Shown here piece by piece: positions 34,323 to 42,302 of a stretch of 64,000 nucleotides of DNA. The position numbers and the translations under genes were made by a program. The stretch is taken from NCBI RefSeq assembly GCF_004216695.1, contig NZ_SGXC01000001.1, forward strand, positions 1,984,001-2,048,000, given 5' to 3'. Below the pieces are notes generated by a model, which had not been told where the DNA came from, made no database searches, and saw only the letters and a list, made by a program, of their open reading frames with translations. Positions within the stretch are counted from its first letter, which is position 1, and the number at the start of each line of letters is the position of its first letter. This stretch comes from Pigmentiphaga kullae (GTDB lineage: Bacteria > Pseudomonadota > Gammaproteobacteria > Burkholderiales > Burkholderiaceae_B).

Positions 34323-36155
34323 CTACACCAGGTGCTGGTCGCCCGAGCGCGGGGCGAAGGTGGCCATGGCGGTCTCGCGCTGCAAGGTCCGCACCGTCAG
34401 CCGGGTCCAGGAATTCGCGGTGCAGTACAGCCCGAAGAAGCGGTCGAGCACGCAGGCCAGCAGATACACGCCCGATCCCACGTACTGGTTCTCGTCGAAG
34501 GTCAGCGTGATGTCGGTGCCGCGCACGAAGGCCTGGCGGGGCGCCGCGCCCACGCGCGCGACCGACGGCGCGCCGGCCACGTCCACGATGCCGGCGATCT
34601 GCTTGCGCAGGCTGGCCGAGTCGGTGAAGTTGTACAGGCTCAGGATTTCCAGCAACGCTTCGCGCCCACCTTCGACGATGGACAGGTGGTTCAGCGCCAG
34701 ATGGGAGATCAGCCGCCACTGGTTGGCCAGCCGCATGGGCGCGCGCCAGGTGGCGGTGGGCTTCTTCAGCAGCCGCGCGCCGGCAACGGCGCCGGCGTCC
34801 TCAAGCTGCAGATTGCTGTCCTCGCCGCCGAAGGGCAGGAGCGCCGGCAGGTCGCGGTTGGTGCAGGTCAGCGTGATGGACAGTGTGTCCACCGATGGCA
34901 CGCTGGGGTCCATGTCCTTGTCGACCAGCGCGATGCGCATGTCCGTGCCGTCGTCCGAAGGCTGGGCCGACGGCACGCGGCGGGCGATCCAGTAGGTGCC
35001 CGGCTCCTGTTCGAGGCCGTGCGCCACCGAGAAGAAAGGCAGGAACTCCCGCACCTGTTCCTGCGACACGCCGCGGGTGTGCCGCCGCACGCCGTCCACC
35101 GAATAGACCTCGAGCCCCAGCGGGCGCCGCACGTCGGGAATCACGGGATACTCGTGCAGTTCGTGGGTCAGCCGCACCGGCTCGGCCGGCTGCGAGAAAA
35201 GGTTGACGATGGGCGTGCAATGCAGCTTGAAGGTATCGCGGCCCACCGTCTGTTCCAGCCGGCCCAGGCGTTCCTGGCGGCCGAAGGGCGCGATCAGGAA
35301 ACGTATGTCGATGCCGCGCGCGAAGCGGCGCAGGTCCAGGCCGGCCAGATCCACGAACAGGAATTTCTCCGGCAGGACAAAGTATTCCTGGATCAGCCGG
35401 TAGCCCAGGAACGAGCGGGGATCGTAGTCCAGCAAGCCTTCGCTTTCGCCCAGGCCCACCGGGCGCAGGCAGGAGGCAGGCAATTCCAGGGGCTCGACCG
35501 CGGGCTGTCCCTCGGCCGCCGCGATCTGCACGCGGCCGGTGCTGTTGAGCAGCAGCTCGTGCAGCGCGTGCACCAGCGGGCTTTCGCCATCCAGGTAGAA
35601 GCGCAGCGTATCGACGCCCAGCTTGGCGAAGCTGGCCTGGCCGCGGGTCTCCACGCGCACGCTGATGGTGGCGGCCGTCTCCGCGCCGCGCAGCGCGAAG
35701 GCCGAACGCTCGATGGACTCGCAGCGGGCGGCCGTGACCTCCAGCGGCCAGACCTCCACCGGCCAGGCATTGCGGTAGCGCACGGGCTCGCCCTGCACGG
35801 GACGCGTCAGCAGCGTGGTGCCGCGCTCGACGCGCTGGGCGCCGCTCAGTTCCGCGCCCGGCGCCAGCAGCAACTGGGCGATGGACATCGAGGGCACCGG
35901 CCGCAGGAAGTGCGGATACAGCACCGACAGGAAGGCCTCGGTGATCTGCGGGAAGTCGTCGTCCAGCTTCTTGTGGATGCGCGAGGCGATGAAGGCGAAG
36001 GACTCGATCAGCCGCTCGACGTGCGGGTCTTCGTAGACGTCGCCGTCCAGCAGCAGCCGCGCGGCGATCTTGGGATAGCGCGCGGCGAATTCCTTCGAGA
36101 GCTTGCGCAGGTGCGTGAGCTCGTCTTCGTAGTAGGGAAGGAGTTCCTCGAGCAT
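34323..36155 (-). CDS. tssF: T6SS baseplate protein TssF
   Basis: This 610-residue protein opens with LPYYEDELTHLRKLSKEFA and carries PKIAARLLL, DVYEDPHVERLIESFAFI and SVLYPHFLRPVPSMSI, all characteristic of TssF. It forms the baseplate wedge with TssG and TssE. It heads the third T6SS unit and has upstream palindromes and a TAGACTGCA element shared with tssB. It is separated from tssE by mltA, the PhnD-like gene and a hybrid kinase gene. Confidence 0.95.
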   Translation of the reverse strand: MLEELLPYYEDELTHLRKLSKEFAARYPKIAARLLLDGDVYEDPHVERLIESFAFIASRIHKKLDDDFPQITEAFLSVLYPHFLRPVPSMSIAQLLLAPGAELSGAQRVERGTTLLTRPVQGEPVRYRNAWPVEVWPLEVTAARCESIERSAFALRGAETAATISVRVETRGQASFAKLGVDTLRFYLDGESPLVHALHELLLNSTGRVQIAAAEGQPAVEPLELPASCLRPVGLGESEGLLDYDPRSFLGYRLIQEYFVLPEKFLFVDLAGLDLRRFARGIDIRFLIAPFGRQERLGRLEQTVGRDTFKLHCTPIVNLFSQPAEPVRLTHELHEYPVIPDVRRPLGLEVYSVDGVRRHTRGVSQEQVREFLPFFSVAHGLEQEPGTYWIARRVPSAQPSDDGTDMRIALVDKDMDPSVPSVDTLSITLTCTNRDLPALLPFGGEDSNLQLEDAGAVAGARLLKKPTATWRAPMRLANQWRLISHLALNHLSIVEGGREALLEILSLYNFTDSASLRKQIAGIVDVAGAPSVARVGAAPRQAFVRGTDITLTFDENQYVGSGVYLLACVLDRFFGLYCTANSWTRLTVRTLQRETAMATFAPRSGDQHLV

Positions 36156-36183
36156 GGGCGGGGCGATGCGGCGCGTTGGAGTA

Positions 36184-36193
36184 TGCAGTCTAG
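36184..36193 (-). promoter_or_regulatory. CTAGACTGCA element upstream of tssF
   Basis: On the minus strand the sequence CTAGACTGCA lies about 30 bp before the tssF start; the identical 10-mer precedes tssB at 44379-44388. TAGACT resembles a -10 hexamer. No good -35 accompanies either copy, which would fit an activated promoter. Confidence 0.3.
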
Positions 36194-36210
36194 GAGGGGA
36201 CGGCGCCCCG

Positions 36211-36229
36211 GGCCATTCGCCGAATGGCC
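36211..36229. repeat. Perfect inverted repeat upstream of tssF
   Basis: GGCCATTCG and CGAATGGCC flank a single C. It lies between the mltA 3' end and the tssF start, about 20 bp upstream of the TAGACT element, where an activator site would sit. It could equally be the stem of a terminator for mltA. Confidence 0.45.
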
Positions 36230-36249
36230 TATTACTCGTGGCATCGGGG

Positions 36250-36267
36250 CGGGCGCCGCGGCGCCCG
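36250..36267. terminator. GC-rich palindrome after mltA stop
   Basis: CGGGCGCCG/CGGCGCCCG forms a perfect 18-bp palindrome immediately downstream of the mltA stop codon. There is no T-tract, so termination is a guess from position. Confidence 0.3.
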
Positions 36268-38145
36268 CTACTCCACGCAGTTGTCCGGATCCGGCACCAC
36301 GCATTCGGCCAACACCGCCGGGCCGCCCACCGAGCGGGTGCGCACCGCCGCCGTCATGGCCGAGGTCTGGAGGTCGCGCGGAAGCAGCAGCCACATGCGG
36401 CCGGTTTCCTTCATGCGCGAGGCACGGTCGCCGGCCGAGGGGCCGAAGCCCCAGAAGTAGTCGGCGCGCACCGTGCCGCGTATGGCGCCGCCGGTATCCT
36501 GCGCGAACATCAGCCGATTGACGCTGCCGGCCGTGGGCGACGGGTCGCCGGTGGAAACGAAGACCGGGTAGCCCAGGGGCGTCGTGCGCGGATCCACCGC
36601 GATCGAACGGCCCGCCGTCAGCGGCACGCCCAGCGCGCCCAGCGGACCTTGCGGGCCGTCGGGGATCAGGCGAAAGAACACGTAGCTGGGGTCGGGGATG
36701 CCGGTTGCCTGCCCGGCCCCGCCCATGGCGGCGGGCGCGGCCGGAGGGCTGTCGCCGGAAGCGGTGGCCGGAGCGGGCGCGGGACTCGCGGCGGGCCGCG
36801 CCGGGGCCTTTCCGCCCAGCGCCGCGATAATGGCCGCGACATCGGGATCGGGGGCCGCGGGCCGGCTGGCGGGCGGGGCGGAGGGGGCCGCCGCGGCCAC
36901 CGGCGTCGCGGCGGCCGGCGCGGGCGTGGCCGGGCGCGCCGGGGATGCGCTGCCGCGCCCCTGCAACGCGGCGATGATGCGCGCCACGTCGGGATCGCGC
37001 TGGATGGCCGGGGCGGCGCGCGGGCTCGCCATCGGCTGCGCGGCCGACGAGGTGGCGGCGGCGCTGCTGGCTCCGAGCGCCAGGCCGCGGGTCTTGATCG
37101 CGGCGCCGACGGTGGCGGTATCGGCGCTCGATGCCTGGGGCAGGAAAGGATGGCCGTTCTGTTCGCCATAGGCGACGCGCAGGGTCTCGCCGCCGGCCAG
37201 CCGGATCTTGCCGGAGCCCTGGATCTGCAGCGAATACAGCGCGTAGGCATCGTTCACCCAGGCCAGCACCTGCGCGTCCAGCGCGCGCCGCTCGATATCC
37301 TGGCGCGACCAGTACGGCACGATGCGGCCGCCCTCGGCCCGCACGCGATAACGCTTGTCGCGGATGCCGGGCGTCAGGCCGCCCATGTCCACGTCGTACT
37401 GCCGCGCGCCGGGCGACCCGGGGGCGGCGGGGGTCAGGCGCCGGTCGTCCAGCCGCAGCCACTGCCGCTTGCCCGCCGCCGCCACCTGCGCGTCCAGGAA
37501 CAGCAGGTCGGCCGGCACGCCGTGGACGGGGTAGGGGTAGCGGGAACTGCGCGTGCGGCTGCCTTCCAGCAGCGGCTCGTAGTAGCCGGTGATGACGCCT
37601 TCGTCGCTCTGGTCCGGATTCTGCATGGAATAGGCGTGGAAGCGCTGCTCGAAGAAGCGGCGGATGCCGCCGTCGTCGCTGGCCTGGATGCGGCCGGCGG
37701 CGGTGCACAGTTCATCCCAGACCGGCTTCCTGCCCAGGGCCAGGCAGCTTTGGCGAAAGGCGCTCAGGCTTTCGCGCGCCGAGTCCGCCGACCAGCCGGG
37801 CAGGGCCGAGAACGGCACCGGCTCGAAGCGGGCGTATCGGGTGGCGAAGGGCGTGCCCAGGTCGTCCGGCGGGGTTGGCCCGGGGGCGGGCGCGCCGCTG
37901 TCCATGGCGGGAGCGGCGGCCGGCACGGGGCGGGCGGCGCCCGGGGGCGTGGGCGTGCGTGGCGCCGATGGGGCGGGCGTGGCCGTCGCGGCCGGGGGCA
38001 CGGCGGGCGCCGGCTGCCGAGTGGTCGGCGCGGTACAGGCGGCCAGCGCCAGCAGGCCGGCACCGGCGGCGGTCGTCATGGACAGCCGGCCCGGCGCGGC
38101 CCGCCTTGGCTGGCCCGCTTGAACATGGCTGGTCTCGGGCGTCAT
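36268..38145 (-). CDS. mltA: Membrane-bound lytic murein transglycosylase A, with low-complexity insert
   Basis: This 625-residue outer-membrane lipoprotein cleaves peptidoglycan glycan strands. The lipobox is LALAAC, preceded by RR and R. The MltA double-psi-barrel parts are present: GYYEPLLEGS, SLQIQGSGKIRL and the 3D-type catalytic region FAQDTGGAIRGTVRADYFWG with its essential aspartate. An insert of about 130 residues, rich in Ala, Pro and Ser, splits the domain and holds two copies of DPDVAxIIAAL. ATG 38145 is chosen for its GGGAGAAG ribosome-binding site; the frame is open further upstream. It lies inside the T6SS locus, where local wall opening could assist assembly, but that is inference. 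Confidence 0.92.
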   Translation of the reverse strand: MTPETSHVQAGQPRRAAPGRLSMTTAAGAGLLALAACTAPTTRQPAPAVPPAATATPAPSAPRTPTPPGAARPVPAAAPAMDSGAPAPGPTPPDDLGTPFATRYARFEPVPFSALPGWSADSARESLSAFRQSCLALGRKPVWDELCTAAGRIQASDDGGIRRFFEQRFHAYSMQNPDQSDEGVITGYYEPLLEGSRTRSSRYPYPVHGVPADLLFLDAQVAAAGKRQWLRLDDRRLTPAAPGSPGARQYDVDMGGLTPGIRDKRYRVRAEGGRIVPYWSRQDIERRALDAQVLAWVNDAYALYSLQIQGSGKIRLAGGETLRVAYGEQNGHPFLPQASSADTATVGAAIKTRGLALGASSAAATSSAAQPMASPRAAPAIQRDPDVARIIAALQGRGSASPARPATPAPAAATPVAAAAPSAPPASRPAAPDPDVAAIIAALGGKAPARPAASPAPAPATASGDSPPAAPAAMGGAGQATGIPDPSYVFFRLIPDGPQGPLGALGVPLTAGRSIAVDPRTTPLGYPVFVSTGDPSPTAGSVNRLMFAQDTGGAIRGTVRADYFWGFGPSAGDRASRMKETGRMWLLLPRDLQTSAMTAAVRTRSVGGPAVLAECVVPDPDNCVE

Positions 38146-38218
38146 GGCGCTTCTCCCGACAGGATCCTGGCCATGCAGTGTGACGCCTGGCCGGCGCCCG
38201 TTCCATACCACTTAGGGC

Positions 38219-39244
38219 CTAAGGCGCGGGCGCTACCGCGAGCCGCTGCCGCTGGTCCTCGTATTCGGCGGCCAGGCGCGCCAGCCGGGCCTGGCGCGCC
38301 TGCTCCGACACCCATTGGCCCTGGAGGGCCTGGCGCTGCGAGAGCTGGTATTCCAATCGCAATACCTGGAGCAGCATGCGGTTGTCCGCGGTCGGGAAGC
38401 CGGCCAGGCCATGCAGCCGGCTCAGCACCACGCGCTCGGCGTCGGCGCGCGCGCCGGTGCCGTGGCCGTAGCCGCTCAGGAAGGTGCGCACGCGGTCGCG
38501 CATCGCGTCCGGAAAACCCCGCTGCATGACGATGGCGCCATGGGGAATCAGATCCGACTCCCAGATGATCTTCAGGCGCGCGGCTTCCTGGGGAAAGTGG
38601 GTGCGGAAGCGGTCCAGGTCGGCGGTGTTGTTGGTCGCCACGTCCACGTCGCCGTTGGCCACGGCCAGCGCCGTGCCCTGGTGGCCGTCGACGAGTTCGC
38701 TCGGGAAATGGCGTTCGATGGCAATGCCGCGGGGCGCGAAAAGCTGCAGCTGGGGAATGACGTAGCCCGACATCGATTGCGTCTCGCCCATGCCCAGGCG
38801 CCACTTGCCGGGCTGGTTCAGGACGTCGTCCAGGGCCTGGATGGGGCCGTCCCTGCGCACGATCAGGACCGAGCGGTAGCCGGGCAGGCCATCCGGCCGC
38901 ACGACCTGGTTCAGGACCACCATGCCGTACTGCAGCACCGCCTCGAGCGCGAGCTTGCCCGATACGAAGGCCAGGTCCACGCGGTTCTCCTGCATGGCCA
39001 GGCGCAGGCCTTCGTACGAGGTGAAGGACAGGGCGACGACGGGGCGGCCCACCGAGGTGCCCATGTCGTCCAGCAGCGGCTTCCAGTCCTGGCGCGACTC
39101 CAGCGCGCCGCCCAGGGGCAGCACCCCGAAGCGCAGCGCGGCTTCCTGTGCCCGCGACACACCCGGCAGGACGGCCAGCGCGGCACTGGCGAGCAGCAGC
39201 GCGAACGACATCCGGCGAACGAGAAGCTGGGCGAGCGTGTACAC
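38219..39244 (-). CDS. PhnD-like periplasmic solute-binding protein, likely sensor partner
   Basis: This 341-residue protein has a signal peptide (LLASAALAVLPGVSRAQ) and the phosphate/phosphonate-binding (PhnD) family pattern: LRFGVLPLGG, ENRVDLAFVSGKLALEA, GYRSVLIVRRDG, VANGDVDVATNNTADL and IIWESDLIPHGAIVMQRGFP. No ABC permease genes are adjacent. It is divergent from a hybrid kinase with a 158-bp gap, so a sensory role is likely. The C-terminal 60 residues form a charged, probably coiled-coil helix, unusual for a simple receptor. The start is GTG 39244 or ATG 39211; neither has a clear ribosome-binding site. Confidence 0.82.
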   Translation of the reverse strand: MYTLAQLLVRRMSFALLLASAALAVLPGVSRAQEAALRFGVLPLGGALESRQDWKPLLDDMGTSVGRPVVALSFTSYEGLRLAMQENRVDLAFVSGKLALEAVLQYGMVVLNQVVRPDGLPGYRSVLIVRRDGPIQALDDVLNQPGKWRLGMGETQSMSGYVIPQLQLFAPRGIAIERHFPSELVDGHQGTALAVANGDVDVATNNTADLDRFRTHFPQEAARLKIIWESDLIPHGAIVMQRGFPDAMRDRVRTFLSGYGHGTGARADAERVVLSRLHGLAGFPTADNRMLLQVLRLEYQLSQRQALQGQWVSEQARQARLARLAAEYEDQRQRLAVAPAP

Positions 39245-39402
39245 GGTGACGGTAGCGTGGATCGGGGCACCGGATCATCGCATCAACCCGTGCGGACAGA
39301 AAGCGACGACATATTTAGCAACAGAATCTGCAAGAATCGATTTCGCTTGTCTTGGCGAACGGCGCTATCCACAATCACGAGACTGTCACTTTCCGCCTTC
39401 GC

Positions 39403-41292
39403 ATGGCCACGCCGTCGCGTCTCGCCGATCTTTCCCGCCGCTCCGTCGGCAGCGTGCCGCTTGCCGTGCGGCTGATGCTGCTCAGTCTGGTGCCGGCCGC
39501 GGTGGCCATTCTGCTGGCGATGTCGGTGCTGGCGCGCCACTACCTGACCGAACTGACCGAACTGACCGAGAACAACGCCCGGGCGGTGGCCCGCCAGGTG
39601 GCGACCCTGTCGCGCACGTCGCTGATGCGCATGGACCGCCGGGCGCTGCTCAACGCCGCCCGCGTCGGCAGCCAGCAGCCGGGCGTCAGGCAGGTGCAGA
39701 TCCGGACACTGGATGGCGAGATCGTCGCGCAGTCGGGCTTCTGGACCAAGCCCACCGATCCGCCGGGGCTGGAGGTGCTCGAACCCATAGATAGCGAAGA
39801 GTCGGCGCGCGCCGGCGAAGTCATGGTCGAGTTCGACCTGGACTCCATCGACGCTGCCCGCCGCAACCTGTGGTCCACCCTGGCCGCGCTGCTGGGCGCC
39901 TGCCTGCTGGGCGTGGGCATCGCCGGCTGGTGGGCGGCGCGGCGCATCAGCGCCCCCATCCGCAAGCTGGCCGAGGTCGTCGACCGGCTGGGCGAAGGCG
40001 ACGAGGTCGTGGTCGACACCGGCGCCACCGCCGAGGTCGGCCGCCTGCAGCACGGTTTCAAGGTGGCGGCCCAGGCGCTGGCGGACAGCCGCAGGACCAT
40101 GGAGAGCCAGATCGTGCAGGCCACCCAGGAACTGGCCCTGAAGAACGCCCAGCTCGAGGCCGCCAACCAGGGCAAGACGCGCCTCCTGGCCGCGGCCAGC
40201 CACGACCTGCGCCAGCCCCTGCATGCGCTCACCCTGTTCGCCGATGCCCTGCGCTCGGACGAGACCGATCCGCCGCGCCTGGCCTGCATCGCCTCCATCC
40301 AGGAGTGCGTGCATTCGTTGGACCGCCTGTTCTCCGAACTGCTCAACCTGTCGCAGATCGACGCGGGTGCTGTGCGCGTGCAGCGCGCCGTATTCCCGCT
40401 GGACCACCTGTTCGACGACATCAGCCGCAACTTCCGCCCGCAGGCCGAAGAGCAGGGACTGCGGCTGGTCGTGCGCAAGACCGACGCGTGGGTCGATTGC
40501 GACTATGTCATGCTGTCGCGCATCCTGAACAACCTCGTCAGCAACGCGCTGCGCCACACCACGCAGGGCGGCGTGCTGGTCGGTGCCCGCCGGGAAGCGG
40601 GCGGCATGCGCATCGGCGTCTGGGATACCGGGGTGGGCATCGCGCCGGAGCATCAGCAGAAGGTGTTCGAGGAGTTCTACCAGGTCGATGCGTCCAGTTC
40701 GCGAGGATCGCGGGGCCTGGGGCTGGGCCTGGCCACGGTGCGCCGCCTGTGCGACCTGCTGGACATGCCGCTGCGGCTGCAATCCCGCGTGGGCCGGGGG
40801 ACCGTGGTGTCCGTGGTCGCGCCGGCCGCGGCGCCGGCCGAGGCGCCGCCGCCCTGCCCGGCGCAGGGGGCCCAGGTCGATTTCACGGGCATGTTCATGC
40901 TCGTGGTCGACGACGAGCCCAACATCCTCGAAGGGCTGTCGCTGGTGCTGCGCAACTGGGGCGCCGAAGTGGCCGTGGCCGAGAGCCGGGCGCAGGTCCT
41001 GGCCCTGGCGGGGCAGTGGGCGCGGCCGCCCGACGTGGTGATCACCGACCTGCTGCTGCGCGACGGCGAGAACGGGCTGGAGGTGCTGCGGGCGCTCGAC
41101 GCCCACCCCGGCATGCACGGCCGCCGCGCGGCGCGCCTGCTGGTCACGGGCGAGACCAAGCCGGACCGGCTGCGCGAGATCGCCGAGGCCGGCATCGCGG
41201 TGCTGCACAAGCCGGTGACCAGCGAAGTGCTCAGGCAGGCGCTGGCTGCGGTGCTGCGCGATGCGCGCGGCGACCGCTACTTGACGGCGTAG
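39403..41292 (+). CDS. Hybrid sensor histidine kinase with C-terminal receiver
   Basis: This 629-residue kinase has transmembrane helices at about 20-42 and 158-178 around a small periplasmic sensor, a HAMP linker (RRISAPIRKLAEVVDRLGEGD), HisKA with H267 in LLAAASHDLRQPLHAL, and an HATPase domain (NALRH, DTGVGI, GLGLGLATV). The receiver domain has VVDDEPNILEG, DVVITDLLL and a lysine in LHKPV. Layout and the HDLRQP(V/L)HA box match the kinase at 20988-22883. A TTG at 39352 is also in frame, but ATG 39403 is the usual choice. It is divergent from the PhnD-like gene and its 3' end overlaps tssE by 16 bp. Confidence 0.92.
   Translation: MATPSRLADLSRRSVGSVPLAVRLMLLSLVPAAVAILLAMSVLARHYLTELTELTENNARAVARQVATLSRTSLMRMDRRALLNAARVGSQQPGVRQVQIRTLDGEIVAQSGFWTKPTDPPGLEVLEPIDSEESARAGEVMVEFDLDSIDAARRNLWSTLAALLGACLLGVGIAGWWAARRISAPIRKLAEVVDRLGEGDEVVVDTGATAEVGRLQHGFKVAAQALADSRRTMESQIVQATQELALKNAQLEAANQGKTRLLAAASHDLRQPLHALTLFADALRSDETDPPRLACIASIQECVHSLDRLFSELLNLSQIDAGAVRVQRAVFPLDHLFDDISRNFRPQAEEQGLRLVVRKTDAWVDCDYVMLSRILNNLVSNALRHTTQGGVLVGARREAGGMRIGVWDTGVGIAPEHQQKVFEEFYQVDASSSRGSRGLGLGLATVRRLCDLLDMPLRLQSRVGRGTVVSVVAPAAAPAEAPPPCPAQGAQVDFTGMFMLVVDDEPNILEGLSLVLRNWGAEVAVAESRAQVLALAGQWARPPDVVITDLLLRDGENGLEVLRALDAHPGMHGRRAARLLVTGETKPDRLREIAEAGIAVLHKPVTSEVLRQALAAVLRDARGDRYLTA
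39544..39570 (+). repeat. Three tandem 9-bp units in the kinase gene
   Basis: CTGACCGAA is repeated three times (last base differs) and encodes LTE three times in the periplasmic part just after the first membrane helix. A unit change would keep the frame and lengthen or shorten the helix by three residues. Confidence 0.7.
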
Positions 41293-41708
41293 GCCTGCGT
41301 ATTGAGCTGCAATACCGCGTCGAACTGCACCTTCTCGCGGTCGGGCCCCAGCGACAGCAGGGCGTCCACCTTGAAGCGCAGCACGCGTTCGTACTGGCGA
41401 GGCGGCTCCAGCCCCACCCTGACGCGCGACAGGCGGCTTTCGTGCTGGCTGATGGCCGCCTCCAGCGCGCGCCGTATGCGGTCGCGGTCGTGCGGACTGA
41501 GCAGGCTGTAGGACGAGAAATCGGGAATGCCGTAGGTCAGCGAGGACTTGCGGCATTCGGCGTAGGCCTGCGGAATCAGGCGCGCCCCTTCCGAGCGCGT
41601 GTTCAACAGCGCTTCCAGGTCGCGCGAGACGGCTTCGCGCAGCGCGTAGATATCGGCGCGGCCGCTGTCGGCCGACGCCGATTCCAGGCGTTCGATCAGG
41701 CTCTTCAT
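41277..41708 (-). CDS. tssE: T6SS baseplate protein TssE (gp25-like)
   Basis: This 143-residue protein has the gp25/lysozyme-like TssE pattern: LREAVSRDLEALLNTRSEG, YGIPDFSSYSL, IRRALEAAISQHESRLSRVRV and LRFKVDALL. It initiates sheath polymerisation at the baseplate. It is the last gene of the tssB-tssC-hcp-tssE unit and overlaps the 3' end of the convergent kinase gene by 16 bp. Confidence 0.93.
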   Translation of the reverse strand: MKSLIERLESASADSGRADIYALREAVSRDLEALLNTRSEGARLIPQAYAECRKSSLTYGIPDFSSYSLLSPHDRDRIRRALEAAISQHESRLSRVRVGLEPPRQYERVLRFKVDALLSLGPDREKVQFDAVLQLNTQAYAVK

Positions 41709-41723
41709 GGGGGGCGGAGCCCA

Positions 41724-41778
41724 CCCCCTACGCGCTCACGCGGGCCCCCTGGGGGGGCGCGCGTCAGCGCGCAGGGGG
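41724..41778. repeat. Interrupted GC-rich palindrome between hcp and tssE
   Basis: The 19-bp arms at 41724-41742 and 41760-41778 pair at 17 of 19 positions, and the loop itself contains CCCCCTGGGGG. It lies between the hcp stop and the tssE start. In the transcript it would form a very stable hairpin that could protect hcp mRNA and reduce tssE expression, a common way to keep hcp levels high. It looks like a REP-type element. Confidence 0.6.
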
Positions 41779-41785
41779 GGGACCT

Positions 41786-42280
41786 CTACACCTTCACGTT
41801 CTTCTTCAGGTCCCAGCCGGCGGAGGCGTTACCCGATGATTTCCCGTCGATGCCGATCTTGCTGTAGGTCATCTCGATCTTGCCGAAGCCCAGCGCAACG
41901 GCTTCCAGCGGCACGTCCTGCGTGTTGTCCGAGGAGCCGTCGCGGTTGACCGAGGTCACGATCACGTCGGTCAGCTTGTACTCCATGTACTTCTCTTTCT
42001 GCCCGCCGGCGCGGTTCAGAGTGATGGTCGCCTTGGGAATCGTGGCCCCGGTGCAGCAGTATTCGAACAGCTTGGGGCTGGCGATGTCCAGGTTGTGCAG
42101 GAAGCTGAAGTTCTTCACCTCGACCCGCGCCGACCCGAGGTTGCCCGACGACGATGCGGTGTTCGACTGGGGCTGGGCCGCGCCGAAGCCGTAGTTCTGG
42201 ATCTCGATCCAGTCCTTGTGCTTCTCGTCCGTGCTTTCTCCCTTGATCCCTTCAAGCTGGATGAATGCATCGAATGCCAT
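41786..42280 (-). CDS. hcp: T6SS tube protein Hcp (TssD)
   Basis: This 164-residue protein forms the hexameric rings of the inner tube and is the most abundant secreted component. Family marks are AFDAFIQLEGIKGESTDEKHKDWIEI (split over the N-terminus), FSFLHNLDIASPKLFEYCCTG and VALGFGKIEMTY. It follows tssC by 22 bp. Confidence 0.96.
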   Translation of the reverse strand: MAFDAFIQLEGIKGESTDEKHKDWIEIQNYGFGAAQPQSNTASSSGNLGSARVEVKNFSFLHNLDIASPKLFEYCCTGATIPKATITLNRAGGQKEKYMEYKLTDVIVTSVNRDGSSDNTQDVPLEAVALGFGKIEMTYSKIGIDGKSSGNASAGWDLKKNVKV

Positions 42281-42302
42281 GATTCAGACTCCTCGTGGTG
42301 AA

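Noticed and set aside
41707-41949. Small plus-strand frame between tssE and hcp
   Set aside because: It runs through the GC-rich palindrome and then antisense to hcp.
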